The notes under the pieces: generated by a model
Told to the model about the DNA's origin: nothing
Database searches by the model: none
Seen by the model: the letters and a program-made list of their open reading frames with translations, nothing else
Assembly (NCBI GenBank): GCA_020073565.1
Contig: JAIQEY010000009.1
Coordinates: forward strand, 62,001-126,000
DNA length: 64,000 nucleotides
Reading direction: 5' to 3'
From: Terriglobia bacterium
Lineage (GTDB): Bacteria > Acidobacteriota > Terriglobia > Terriglobales > Acidobacteriaceae
In this document: positions 1 to 7,408 of the stretch, piece by piece
Layout: each line of letters opens with the position of its first letter
Position numbering within the stretch: position 1 is the stretch's first letter
Program-made: the position numbers and the translations under genes

Positions 1-68
1 ATAGAGAGGCTCCTGTTCGTCGGCTTGAAGATGTAAAGTGCCAGCGACAATGTGAGAAGCGCTCGCAT
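1..68 (-). CDS. DUF4386-like membrane protein, 5' fragment cut by window edge
   Basis: An ATG at 68-66 follows a good ribosome site (GGAGCGGGAGA) and opens MRALLTLSLALYIFKPTNRS, continuing off the left edge. The peptide matches an internal stretch of the next gene (ALLYELFKPVNRSVSL near its residue 85), so this copy appears to begin where the others are already about 75 residues in. It would be a fourth member of the tandem DUF4386 array, either N-terminally truncated or a shorter variant. No function is known. Only 22 codons are visible, so the call rests on this local similarity and on position. Confidence 0.5.
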   Translation of the reverse strand, partial: MRALLTLSLALYIFKPTNRSLS

Positions 69-87
69 TCTCCCGCTCCTTAACTAG

Positions 88-822
88 TCACTGCCCCGCT
101 GCGTTGGCCTGCTGCGTCCATCGTTGAGCGTTCACGCCGATCACCAGGAGCCATAGGGTCAGCGATATCTGTCCAACGCCGGGAAAAACCAGAATGTAGG
201 GCTGCAGAGACCGCACGAGCGGCGGTGACAGAAACAGCACGTAGCTCAAACCGGCAAGCGCCATCAGCACACCAAGGATGCGCGGCAGGAAGGTGGACCT
301 GAGAATGAGGATGCCGACCAGGAGGAGATACAATCCGAAAAATACCAGGCCGATGTTGTGGTAGGCCGCGGCGCGCAGTCTGAGAAACACGAGCGCCAGC
401 GCCTGCGACTGTTCCGCTGTAAACACGCTCATGTATGGCGAGCCCCCCAACAGGACCAAGGGAGCGAGATGAAACAGGCTGCTCATGGCCTGAACCGCGC
501 ATGCCACGAGGCTGAAAAATGCTGCGCCTAAGGAGACGCTCCTGTTCACGGGCTTGAACAACTCGTAAAGAAGAGCCGTCAAAGCGATATAGCTTGCGAA
601 CGCGATGATGTCGCCGGCGAAGCCCAACCGCCATAACGGTTCGTGCGCCATGATGTTGGTTGCGGTAGCCGCGGCGTCGTCCGATACCACCAGCCGGTTA
701 CGAACGAAGATCTCGACGAACATTCTCGTCAGTATGGTGACCAAATAAAAGACACCAGCAACCCTGGCTTTCAGGCGCGGCGACGCTGCGGCGATCCGTT
801 GTGTCAGTGCAGATGTGCTCAT
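88..822 (-). CDS. DUF4386 family integral membrane protein (copy 1)
   Basis: The product has 244 residues and about six hydrophobic segments, starting with a cytoplasmic stretch SPRLKARVAGVFYLVTILT that is the family hallmark. Loop motifs FKPVNRSVSL and RSTFLPRILGVLMALAG also fit DUF4386. The start ATG is preceded by GGAGGAGCGAGT. It is the third complete copy away from the ABC-transporter genes in a same-strand array, 72 bases after copy 2, and is probably transcribed with them. DUF4386 proteins have no established biochemical role; a membrane or transport-accessory role is only inferred from topology and neighbours. Confidence 0.85.
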   Translation of the reverse strand: MSTSALTQRIAAASPRLKARVAGVFYLVTILTRMFVEIFVRNRLVVSDDAAATATNIMAHEPLWRLGFAGDIIAFASYIALTALLYELFKPVNRSVSLGAAFFSLVACAVQAMSSLFHLAPLVLLGGSPYMSVFTAEQSQALALVFLRLRAAAYHNIGLVFFGLYLLLVGILILRSTFLPRILGVLMALAGLSYVLFLSPPLVRSLQPYILVFPGVGQISLTLWLLVIGVNAQRWTQQANAAGQ

Positions 823-894
823 ACTCGCTCCTCCCGGCCAGCGATCAAATTAAGGGTCCGTGGCGCGCTAGGGTTTAGGCGACACCGGCCTGTG

Positions 895-1626
895 CTAGAT
901 CGCTTGCTTTGTCGGGACAGCTATCCCAGAGGGCAGCAATCCCTTAAACAGAAGCCAAAAACTCGTTGCTATATCGAAAACACCCATCGGCGTATCGAAC
1001 CACCACAGGTTAACGATCTTGTCGAAGTCAGGAAAAATGTAGAAAACGAAAGTACACGCTACGCAAAATGCAGACGAGATCACCCCGAAGGCAGCCAGTG
1101 CTCGAGGGATGTAGTGGGACTTGAACCACAGGCAACCGCAGACTGTGGATGCCAGTGCACCAAACAGCAAGCCAACGTAATAGTAGTCAAAACGCGTGCC
1201 CAGATAGAGCCTCGCCAAGGCCTGCGATGGCTCCGCTTCAAATGCTCGCAAGTAATCAGCGCCCCTAAGGAGCCGCAGAGCGTCAAAGAGATTGAGCGTC
1301 ATAACAAGCCACATCAGGACCCATACGAGCCTCCAGAATGCCGCAAGCAAGGCGAGGCCTTGATTGACCGGCTTGAGAATCACGTAGAGCGCTGTGAGAA
1401 GCACAACAACGCCTGCGCAGTAAATGAGATCGCCGGCGATGCCGATGCGAAAGAGTCGTTCGTGCGCCAGGATATTCCGGGCAGTTTCCGCGGCATTGTT
1501 CCCGACAATCAGACGGTCGTGGATACCAAAATTCACATAGACCACGGTGGCGAACGTGATTAGGTAAGCTAATCCCGCGACTTTCGCGGCTTTGCGTTGT
1601 GACCCGTCGATTGTGTTGATTGGCAT
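895..1626 (-). CDS. DUF4386 family integral membrane protein (copy 2)
   Basis: This 243-residue protein has the same layout as its neighbours: N-terminal RKAAKVAGLAYLITFATVV, the internal LKPVNQGLALLAAF motif and a late PRALAAFGVIS segment, with six or so hydrophobic helices. It is clearly more diverged than copies 1 and 3, which resemble each other more closely. A strong ribosome site (GGAGGAAATGAA) precedes the ATG at 1626. It sits 43 bases after copy 3 on the same strand. Function is unknown. Confidence 0.83.
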   Translation of the reverse strand: MPINTIDGSQRKAAKVAGLAYLITFATVVYVNFGIHDRLIVGNNAAETARNILAHERLFRIGIAGDLIYCAGVVVLLTALYVILKPVNQGLALLAAFWRLVWVLMWLVMTLNLFDALRLLRGADYLRAFEAEPSQALARLYLGTRFDYYYVGLLFGALASTVCGCLWFKSHYIPRALAAFGVISSAFCVACTFVFYIFPDFDKIVNLWWFDTPMGVFDIATSFWLLFKGLLPSGIAVPTKQAI

Positions 1627-1669
1627 TTCATTTCCTCCGGTGGCCCGGATCTGCCGTAGACAGCGGCTT

Positions 1670-2407
1670 TCATGTGCGCATCCCCGCGACAGTGGCCTGC
1701 TCCTTCCATCGTTGTTCGTTCACGCCCATCACGAGGAGCCACAGGATCAGCGCTGCTGCCCCGAGGAGGCCGAAGGCTGCAATGTAGGGGAACAGACGGT
1801 ATCCGAGCGGCGGATACAGGAAGCTCAGCCAACCCAAACCTCCCAATAGCGACAACACGCCCAGAATCCGAGGCAGGAAGGTGGACCTGATAATGAGATA
1901 GCCCGTCAGGAGTGCATAGAATCCGAAAAATACCAAGGCGATCGCGGCGCCATGATCATTTACCTTAAGAAAGAGGAGCGCCAACGCCTGCAACTGTTCC
2001 GCGCTGAATACGCTCAAGTAGTGCGCGCCTCCCAAGATGAACAAGGGGGCGATAAAAAAGACGCGGCTAAAAGTCTTGATGACGCAACCTGCGAAGCCTA
2101 AGAACGCGGCAAGCAAAGAGACGCTCCTGCCCGACGGCTTAAGCAAGTCATAAAAGAGAGCTGTCATTGCGATCTGGCACGCCATTTCGATGAGATAGAC
2201 TGCGAAACCCAACTGAAACAAGCCCCTGTGCGTCAGTATGTTGGTCGCCGTAGCCGCCCCGTCGCCGTCTACAACAAGCGTGCCGCTCACGAAACCCTGG
2301 GCGAATATTCCCGTCAGTATCGTGAGGAGATAAAACACACCTGTAATCCTAGCCTTGAGACGCGGCGACGCACCGGAAATCCCGTCTGTCCTTACATCTG
2401 TGCTCAT
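1670..2407 (-). CDS. DUF4386 family integral membrane protein (copy 3)
   Basis: I place the start at the ATG at 2407 (MSTDVRTDG), because AGAGGTAAAG lies just upstream and this aligns with the start of copy 1 (MSTSALTQR); an upstream in-frame start at 2452 would add 15 residues. The 245-residue protein carries SPRLKARITGVFYLLTILTG, LKPSGRSVSLLAAF and RSTFLPRILGVLSLLGG, matching copy 1 nearly motif for motif. It begins 46 bases after the ABC permease stop, suggesting read-through from the GntR operon. No function is established. Confidence 0.85.
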   Translation of the reverse strand: MSTDVRTDGISGASPRLKARITGVFYLLTILTGIFAQGFVSGTLVVDGDGAATATNILTHRGLFQLGFAVYLIEMACQIAMTALFYDLLKPSGRSVSLLAAFLGFAGCVIKTFSRVFFIAPLFILGGAHYLSVFSAEQLQALALLFLKVNDHGAAIALVFFGFYALLTGYLIIRSTFLPRILGVLSLLGGLGWLSFLYPPLGYRLFPYIAAFGLLGAAALILWLLVMGVNEQRWKEQATVAGMRT

Positions 2408-2453
2408 ATTCTTTACCTCTTCTGCGAACGATTGAATCAAGCGTTCATGCAAA

Positions 2454-3374
2454 TCAAATCGGTCCTCGATAGCGACGCAGCCGAACCGCTGCGGCGAGGA
2501 ATGCTGCGGCGACTGCCAGCCCGATCCACAGCCCCGGGGTACTGAGAAATCTTCCCAGCTCGAGTGTTGCCATCGGATACATTGGGTCTCCGCCCCGCGC
2601 TGTGGGTGTGTAACCCTCAGGGCCGGTCATGCGGTACGCCAGCATGGCGGCAAAGTGTGAAGTGTTGAATGCCACTTTCTCGATGATGCCGATCGCGAAC
2701 AATGGCAACGCGGCCCACAGAAATGTCGCGCGCCGTGCCCAGCCAGAAACCAGCAGCAGCCAGCTGTACATTGGCGCATGCCAGAGCGCATGCACGGTCA
2801 GAAGGTGGTAGAGCAGCATCAGCGACATCTGGAACCATGACAACTGTGTCCAAAGCTCCGTGACACTTCTTCCGCTCGCCAACCGGGCTGCGGTGCTCAG
2901 CAGCAGCATGATCCACTGCGTGGCAACGGTGATCGCGAAGGTGAGCAATGGCAGGACGACGAGCGGGATGCTCGCCTTCGAGAGCACTGTGGTGAGATCG
3001 GAAACTGGCAGCGACTTCCAGAACAGGATGCTGCGATCGCGGCGCTCGCCATGCAGCGCGTCGAGACAGTAGAACACCCCGACGACAACAGTGGTGGCCA
3101 TGATCAGACCTGCCGCGAAGCCGTATGGCCTGGCAAGCGCCTCCTGCTGCTTCGCCGGGTCGAGCGTCCCGGTTACCAGACGATGAATCGCGCTGATCAA
3201 GAAGGCAAACAGGAAGACGGCAGCAGCCACCAGCGGCGCGACGTAGATCGAACGGTTCTCCCAAAGCTCGCGTCGGATCGACCAGTACAGGGGCCGAGTC
3301 GGCGACATGATCGCGGGCGCGATTACGCGCGAGTCGAGAGGGGACTCCGGCACGGCGTTCGATTGAGTATTCAT
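2454..3374 (-). CDS. ABC-2 type transporter permease
   Basis: This 306-residue membrane protein is the transmembrane partner of the ATPase encoded just upstream; its ATG overlaps the ATPase stop (ATGA), which indicates translational coupling. It has an N-terminal segment RRELWENRSIYVAPLVAAAVF, a long loop holding LHGERRDRSILFWKSLPVSD, and four to five further hydrophobic helices. That ERRDRSILFWKSLPVSD-type loop is typical of ABC-2 permeases associated with YtrA/GntR regulators. The substrate cannot be read from sequence; related systems respond to envelope stress or antibiotics. Confidence 0.88.
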   Translation of the reverse strand: MNTQSNAVPESPLDSRVIAPAIMSPTRPLYWSIRRELWENRSIYVAPLVAAAVFLFAFLISAIHRLVTGTLDPAKQQEALARPYGFAAGLIMATTVVVGVFYCLDALHGERRDRSILFWKSLPVSDLTTVLSKASIPLVVLPLLTFAITVATQWIMLLLSTAARLASGRSVTELWTQLSWFQMSLMLLYHLLTVHALWHAPMYSWLLLVSGWARRATFLWAALPLFAIGIIEKVAFNTSHFAAMLAYRMTGPEGYTPTARGGDPMYPMATLELGRFLSTPGLWIGLAVAAAFLAAAVRLRRYRGPI

Positions 3375-4246
3375 TGACCTGCTCCTTGTACTGCGCCGGC
3401 CTGATTGCCCATGACCGCAACGAACAAGTCGGCGATGCTGGGCGTACGCACATCGCCAAGCCCGCCGAGTTGCTGACGACCGACCGCATCGAACAGAAAG
3501 ATGCTGCGACCGAGTACCTGGCGTTCGTGCATCGGCTTGAGCGCCCGTGCTGCAGCGACCTGCTCGGGATTCACCGTTACCTCCCGATAGCGCGATTCGA
3601 ATTCTTCCATGCTGCAGTTGAATACGATGCGGCCGCGGTTGATGAACATGAGATCGGTGAGGACGTGCTGCACCTCTTCCACCTGATGGGTCGTCACGAC
3701 GATGGTGCGGCTGCGATCGAAGTAGTCGCTCAGCAGCGAATCGTAGAACTGCTTGCGATACAGGATGTCGAGGCCAAGCGTCGGCTCATCCAGCACCAGC
3801 AATTTCGCGTCAATCGCCATGACCAACGCAAGGTGCAGCTGGGTCACCATGCCCTTCGACAATTCCCTGACCTTGCTGGTGTGCCGGATGGTGGTCTTCG
3901 CAAGAAAACCTTCCGCCTTCGCGCGATCGAATCGCGGATGCACGCCGGCGACGTAGTCGAGTGCCTGCGAAACCCGCACCCAGCGCGGCAGCACGGCAAC
4001 GTCGGCAATAAAGCAGACGTCGCGCATAAGCTGATCGCGCTCGCTCCAGGGATCGCGTCCGAACACCTTCAGTTCTCCCTCATACGGGGTGAGGCCGACA
4101 ATCGCGTTGAGCGCGGTGGTCTTGCCGGCGCCGTTGGGGCCGATTAGTCCGAGGATGCGGCCCTCTTCGACACGCAAATCCACGCCGTCCAGCGCGATGG
4201 TTGTGCCGAAGGCCTTGCGGAGACCGCGGGCTTCTATGCATGCCAT
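3371..4246 (-). CDS. ABC transporter ATP-binding protein
   Basis: The 291-residue ATPase starts at the ATG at 4246 (MACIEARGLRKAFG), four bases after the GntR stop; a longer in-frame start at 4303 would lie inside the GntR gene and is unlikely. Walker A is GPNGAGKTT near residue 37, Walker B is LLVLDEPTLGLD, and a switch histidine follows in VVTTHQ. The signature loop reads LSKGM rather than the usual LSGGQ, as is common in this exporter class. The C-terminal 70 residues are an accessory region. It energises the permease encoded by the overlapping downstream gene. Confidence 0.92.
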   Translation of the reverse strand: MACIEARGLRKAFGTTIALDGVDLRVEEGRILGLIGPNGAGKTTALNAIVGLTPYEGELKVFGRDPWSERDQLMRDVCFIADVAVLPRWVRVSQALDYVAGVHPRFDRAKAEGFLAKTTIRHTSKVRELSKGMVTQLHLALVMAIDAKLLVLDEPTLGLDILYRKQFYDSLLSDYFDRSRTIVVTTHQVEEVQHVLTDLMFINRGRIVFNCSMEEFESRYREVTVNPEQVAAARALKPMHERQVLGRSIFLFDAVGRQQLGGLGDVRTPSIADLFVAVMGNQAGAVQGAGQ

Positions 4247-4250
4247 GGCT

Positions 4251-4670
4251 TCAACGCTCCTCCTCAGGGGGATTCGACTTGGCGGTCTTCGCGGATTTGT
4301 CATCCGCGGACGGCCGGCCGTTCTCGCCCTGCAGGAGTTCTTCCGCCTTCAGGCCGAGCCGCTGAATGGTTGCGTGGATCCTGGGCCACTCTTCGCCAAG
4401 AAACTTCTGCCGTTCGCCCTGCAGCAACAGACCGCGTGCGCCCGCATTGATGAACATGCCGCGGCCCCGCCGGGTCTCGACCAGCTCCTCGTCCACCAGT
4501 TGTTGATACCCCTTCAGGACCGTGAGCGGATTCACCCGGTACTCAGCCGCGACGTTGCGCACGGAGGGCAGCGGATCGCCTTCCTTGAGCACTCCGTCCA
4601 GGATCATCGCGACGACACGGTCTCGCAGCTGGCGGTAGATCGGCTGATTGTCGTTCCACTCATGGTCCAT
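4251..4670 (-). CDS. GntR family (YtrA-like) transcriptional regulator
   Basis: The protein has 139 residues when begun at the ATG at 4670 (MDHEWNDNQPIYRQLRDRV); the longer open frame upstream overlaps the preceding gene and has no regulator-like content. It carries the GntR winged helix (PLPSVRNVAAEYRVNPLTVLKGYQQL, then a wing with ETRRGRGMFI) and only a short C-terminal tail, the YtrA-type architecture. Such regulators usually repress their own operon with the ABC genes behind them. Here the likely operator is the perfect palindrome at 5381-5400. The ATPase gene begins four bases downstream. Confidence 0.92.
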   Translation of the reverse strand: MDHEWNDNQPIYRQLRDRVVAMILDGVLKEGDPLPSVRNVAAEYRVNPLTVLKGYQQLVDEELVETRRGRGMFINAGARGLLLQGERQKFLGEEWPRIHATIQRLGLKAEELLQGENGRPSADDKSAKTAKSNPPEEER

Positions 4671-4708
4671 CGCTTTTCCACATAGCCTTAGCAGAGATAC
4701 CGCGCGCC

Positions 4709-5275
4709 TTAGTTGGTCCGGTGCAGCTCGAAGTGCGCGTGGATCGGCTTGTCCTTCATCATGAACGTCCAATCCTCGGTGTGATGGTTGGCGTCGATGA
4801 CGGTGAACACCGAATGGTGCATGTGATACTCCGTGCTTCCGCTGATGTCCTTGAACTCGAACTCGATCGTCTTGCCGTCGGGCGACATCTTGCCCGTCAT
4901 GCGAGGGCGATTCCCGGCGTCGCAATAGTGAACCAGCGTGAGCTGGTCTGCGTCCACGTAGAGCATCGTGACCGGATGGTCATACTTGGTCGCATCCAAC
5001 GGCGTTCCTGCTTCCTGGAACTCGTGCACGAGGACGTGTCCCCGTGAGGTCACGCGCAGAGAGGCGTGCATCGGCTTGCCGTCTGACATCTCCGGCATCT
5101 CCGGGACGGTGACGGGGCCTTCCCATTCTCCCGCCAGGCTTTTTATGGTTGCGAAGGACTTCTGCGCCTCGGACGGCACAGGAGCCACGGAGGACTTTTG
5201 CGCCTCGGACTGCGCGAAGGCCACGGTGGAGAGCGACATCAGGACAACCGACAGCACCAATCGAAGGGATTTCAT
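4709..5275 (-). CDS. secreted DUF1579-like protein, first gene of the GntR operon
   Basis: This 188-residue protein starts with a clear signal peptide (SLRLVLSVVLMSLSTVAFAQ) and then has a repeated SEAQKS element before a compact beta-rich domain. LAGEWEGPVTVPEM, HEFQEAGTPLDATKYDHPV and HHTEDWTFMM resemble DUF1579-type lipocalin-like proteins. The ribosome site is AAGGAGAATGAAAC. It is the promoter-proximal gene, 38 bases before gntR, so it should share regulation with the ABC transporter. It may bind a ligand in the periplasm, but this is inference; the family has no firm function. Confidence 0.75.
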   Translation of the reverse strand: MKSLRLVLSVVLMSLSTVAFAQSEAQKSSVAPVPSEAQKSFATIKSLAGEWEGPVTVPEMPEMSDGKPMHASLRVTSRGHVLVHEFQEAGTPLDATKYDHPVTMLYVDADQLTLVHYCDAGNRPRMTGKMSPDGKTIEFEFKDISGSTEYHMHHSVFTVIDANHHTEDWTFMMKDKPIHAHFELHRTN

Positions 5276-5380
5276 GTTTCATTCTCCTTGAGAAGTTCGT
5301 TTCTTTCCTCTCGGTAGGGGTTATTCGCTGGCGTATTCGGTCGCGATCGATTAGCCCTACTGAACTCCTGCGTTTAATAC

Positions 5381-5416
5381 TGTTATAGTTAACTATAACA
5401 CTACTCAACATGTCAA
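5381..5416 (-). promoter_or_regulatory. promoter and 20-bp palindromic operator of the GntR/ABC operon
   Basis: On the minus strand a consensus TTGACA (5416-5411) stands upstream of the secreted-protein gene. Immediately downstream lies a perfect 20-bp palindrome, TGTTATAGTTAACTATAACA (5381-5400), covering the spacer/-10 area; the best -10 hexamer is not clear-cut (TTAACT at an 18-base spacing). A protein bound here should block initiation. The GntR regulator encoded in the operon is the obvious candidate, giving autoregulation. Confidence 0.75.
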
Positions 5417-5779
5417 GCCTTTTTCTCATTCTTCCTTGCCAGCCGCTATCCGCATAAGGACAAAGCTCCCTCGTGGCCCCCTTGGCGCAAACCGCACTTA
5501 CTTGAACGGTAGTTCGGGCCTACGCGCATGACGCCAAATCCTGGTTACGCGGCAATCCGGAACCAATTCGACGAGGACCGCCGGCCCTGGAAAAGCCGCT
5601 GATTCGTGATGAACGGCGTCTTGTGGGTGGATTCTGCTGAGGTACTTATGAGATGAGTTCTAGAAGTCAGGCCGATTTCCAGCTCATTGTCGCTAGGAGT
5701 AACAACGGATTCAATACCCGCGATCCAGACCGTGCGGACCGCTCCGTAGTCGCCGATTTCCTCCTTCGACAAGAAATCG
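5417..5779. other. intergenic stretch with no supported gene
   Basis: Between the operon promoter and the next supported gene I see no convincing coding sequence. A minus-strand frame (5545-5862, TTG start) gives a 105-residue peptide that I do not recognise, and it overlaps the end of the neighbouring small gene out of frame. No strong terminator or repeat was seen. Confidence 0.4.
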
Positions 5780-6118
5780 TCATGCTGCCCCTTCTTCCAG
5801 TAGTTCAGAAGAGACGCAACTGGGCTGTGGAGTTGGAACGAAAATATGGAATTCATTCCCAACTCTCATGACTTCCACGGGCATGCGCATCCGGCCAGCA
5901 AAGCGGAGGCGCGGCGTGCCTCCGACAACCACCTCCAGCCGTCCCGAGTTTGTCAAAAGATAAACGGCAGGTCGTCCGCTCGGCGAGCCGGCTGGAGATC
6001 CGTCCGCTCCGTCGTCTGTGTCGAGCAACCCGATCACGAACCGGAGCACCTCCGTTTCCCGACGCAACTGGTGAACCCTCTCTTCTTTTATGCGCAGAGC
6101 TTCGTACGGATTCTTCAT
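5780..6118 (-). CDS. small conserved hypothetical protein (MKNPYEALRIKEE type)
   Basis: The start is the ATG at 6118, preceded by GAAGGGG; a 130-residue frame begins further upstream but without a ribosome site. The 112-residue product opens MKNPYEALRIKEERVHQLRR, an N-terminal amphipathic, probably coiled-coil segment that I associate with short proteins widespread in Acidobacteriota. The middle is a Gly/Ser/Pro-rich linker, followed by a beta-rich tail (RLEVVVGGTPRLRFAGRM, VMRVGNEFHIFVPT). Function is unknown and it has no operon partner. The phylum association is from memory. Confidence 0.62.
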   Translation of the reverse strand: MKNPYEALRIKEERVHQLRRETEVLRFVIGLLDTDDGADGSPAGSPSGRPAVYLLTNSGRLEVVVGGTPRLRFAGRMRMPVEVMRVGNEFHIFVPTPQPSCVSSELLEEGAA

Positions 6119-6441
6119 GAATGCCCCTTCGTTCGTCGCTTCCGCAACCATACCGGGCGGCCAGTTAGGCACTGGCTTTTACAGACTCGCAACCGGGAGA
6201 TCACTTCTCAACGGAAATACGAAAGGGGAGGGAGAACCAATCATACGACTCATCGTCGCAGGGAAGCTGTAAAGAGCTTGTAAAATTGTCGCCACTACGT
6301 CGAGTGAGCCCGCCGCTATTAATTTCAGTGGGCGCGAAGTTTGCGAGCCATTTCGTAGCTGAACATCCCGAAGTGGTTCTGAAATGTAAAGGCTTTGATC
6401 ACGACGACTATCGTTCGTAAAGACTTATTGAGGCCTGATGT
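6119..6441. other. intergenic stretch, no gene seen
   Basis: This 323-base gap lies between the small hypothetical gene and the OsmC gene, both on the minus strand. I found no convincing open frame or RNA gene. An imperfect inverted repeat (CATTTC...GAAATG near 6349-6386) could form a weak hairpin downstream of the OsmC gene, but it lacks a T tract, so I do not call a terminator. Confidence 0.35.
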
Positions 6442-6948
6442 TCAATCCTGACCAACCCACTCAGCGTGCAGACTCGGTGGCCGCATTAAGGTCTGCATCA
6501 CCACGCAATATTGCTCTGTCTTTTCTCGCAATCCACGCAGTTGTTCCGGCGTTGCCATGGGCGCGGCAACGTCAAAATGAAGATGAATGCTCTCAAAGCC
6601 GACGGGCACGTCTTTTGATATGCCAAGGGTGCCTCGGAGATCCAAGTCTCCCTCCACCGTGACCTCAATGCGTTCGGTTGGTATGCCCATCGCCGCGGCC
6701 ACCATCTGACAGGTGATCTGTGCGCACGCCGCCAGAGCCCCGAGCAAGAGGTCACCGGAACAGGCGCCGGTACCGCCCCCTCCGACTCCCTTGTGGGCCT
6801 CGGCATGGTAGATGGCACGTCCGATATCCACCGAGCACGCTACCGGAACATCCGTCTGCCCGCCTTTCGCCCGGATGGTGATTTGCGAGGCATTTGGGTC
6901 ATTGCGGTATTGCTCTTTCAGCGGCTTCTGAAGCGATCGAAGATCCAT
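6442..6948 (-). CDS. OsmC family protein (peroxide/thiol stress)
   Basis: I start at the ATG at 6948 because GAGGTTGCC precedes it; upstream in-frame starts lack a ribosome site. The 168-residue protein has the OsmC/Ohr fold signature: a nucleophile helix DLLLGALAACAQITCQMVAAAMG with the first cysteine, a beta segment RIEVTVEGDLDLRGTLGISKDVPVGFESIHL, and a second cysteine in EQYCVVMQTL. Two appropriately placed cysteines suggest a working thiol peroxidase that reduces organic hydroperoxides. It is divergent from the DUF4242 gene. A second OsmC-like gene lies at 11190. Confidence 0.85.
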   Translation of the reverse strand: MDLRSLQKPLKEQYRNDPNASQITIRAKGGQTDVPVACSVDIGRAIYHAEAHKGVGGGGTGACSGDLLLGALAACAQITCQMVAAAMGIPTERIEVTVEGDLDLRGTLGISKDVPVGFESIHLHFDVAAPMATPEQLRGLREKTEQYCVVMQTLMRPPSLHAEWVGQD

Positions 6949-7014
6949 GGCAACCTCGTTCTTCATAGTCTTGGCTATTTTTCGCTGACCGGGACAACTG
7001 TCGCCCAGGCCGTC

Positions 7015-7043
7015 TTGAAGCCGCTCCATCTGCATGCTAGCAT
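7015..7043 (+). promoter_or_regulatory. sigma-70-type promoter of the DUF4242 gene
   Basis: TTGAAG (7015-7020) and TAGCAT (7038-7043) are separated by exactly 17 bases. The -10 lies in a small palindrome ATGCTAGCAT (7034-7043). A transcript starting near 7050 would place AGGGAG (7055-7060) and the ATG at 7067 in a normal arrangement. Confidence 0.55.
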
Positions 7044-7066
7044 CTGTGCAATTCAGGGAGATGCCC

Positions 7067-7339
7067 ATGCCCAAATTCGTCATCGAACGCGAAGTCCCAG
7101 GAGTCGGAAATTTATCCGACGCCCAATTGCGGGAAGTCTCCCAAAAGTCGGTCATGGTTCTGAAGGAAATGGGTCCCGGAATCCAGTGGCTCCATAGCTA
7201 CATAACTGGCGACAAGGTGTACTGCGTCTACCTCGCTCCCGACGAAGCGACCATCCAAGAGCACGCCCGGCGCGCAGGCCTTCCTGCCAATCGCATCTCT
7301 GCCGTGCGCCGACTCATCGATCCGACCACCGCGGAGTAA
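7067..7339 (+). CDS. DUF4242 domain protein
   Basis: The ATG at 7067 is chosen because AGGGAG sits six bases before it; the ATG at 7061 would touch that site. The 90-residue product, MPKFVIEREVPGVGNLSDAQ, then QWLHSYITGDKVYCVYLAPD and IQEHARRAGLPANRI, is a full-length DUF4242 protein, a small ferredoxin-like alpha/beta domain related to a nickel-binding protein described in Streptomyces. Metal binding here is not shown. It is divergently arranged with the OsmC gene and probably shares its intergenic control region. Confidence 0.82.
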   Translation: MPKFVIEREVPGVGNLSDAQLREVSQKSVMVLKEMGPGIQWLHSYITGDKVYCVYLAPDEATIQEHARRAGLPANRISAVRRLIDPTTAE

Positions 7340-7408
7340 GCGCTGGCTGAACCATCCGGGCATCCGGATTTCCATCGCCCTCAGCGTCGGCCGTCCGGCT
7401 TCTGTGCG

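Noticed and set aside
643..1563. 306-codon plus-strand frame across the DUF4386 genes
   Set aside because: The peptide is rich in Arg, Cys and His with no hydrophobic or domain pattern, while the opposite strand encodes clear membrane proteins.
5545..5862. 105-codon minus-strand frame
   Set aside because: It needs a TTG start inside the neighbouring small gene, has no ribosome site and no recognisable content.
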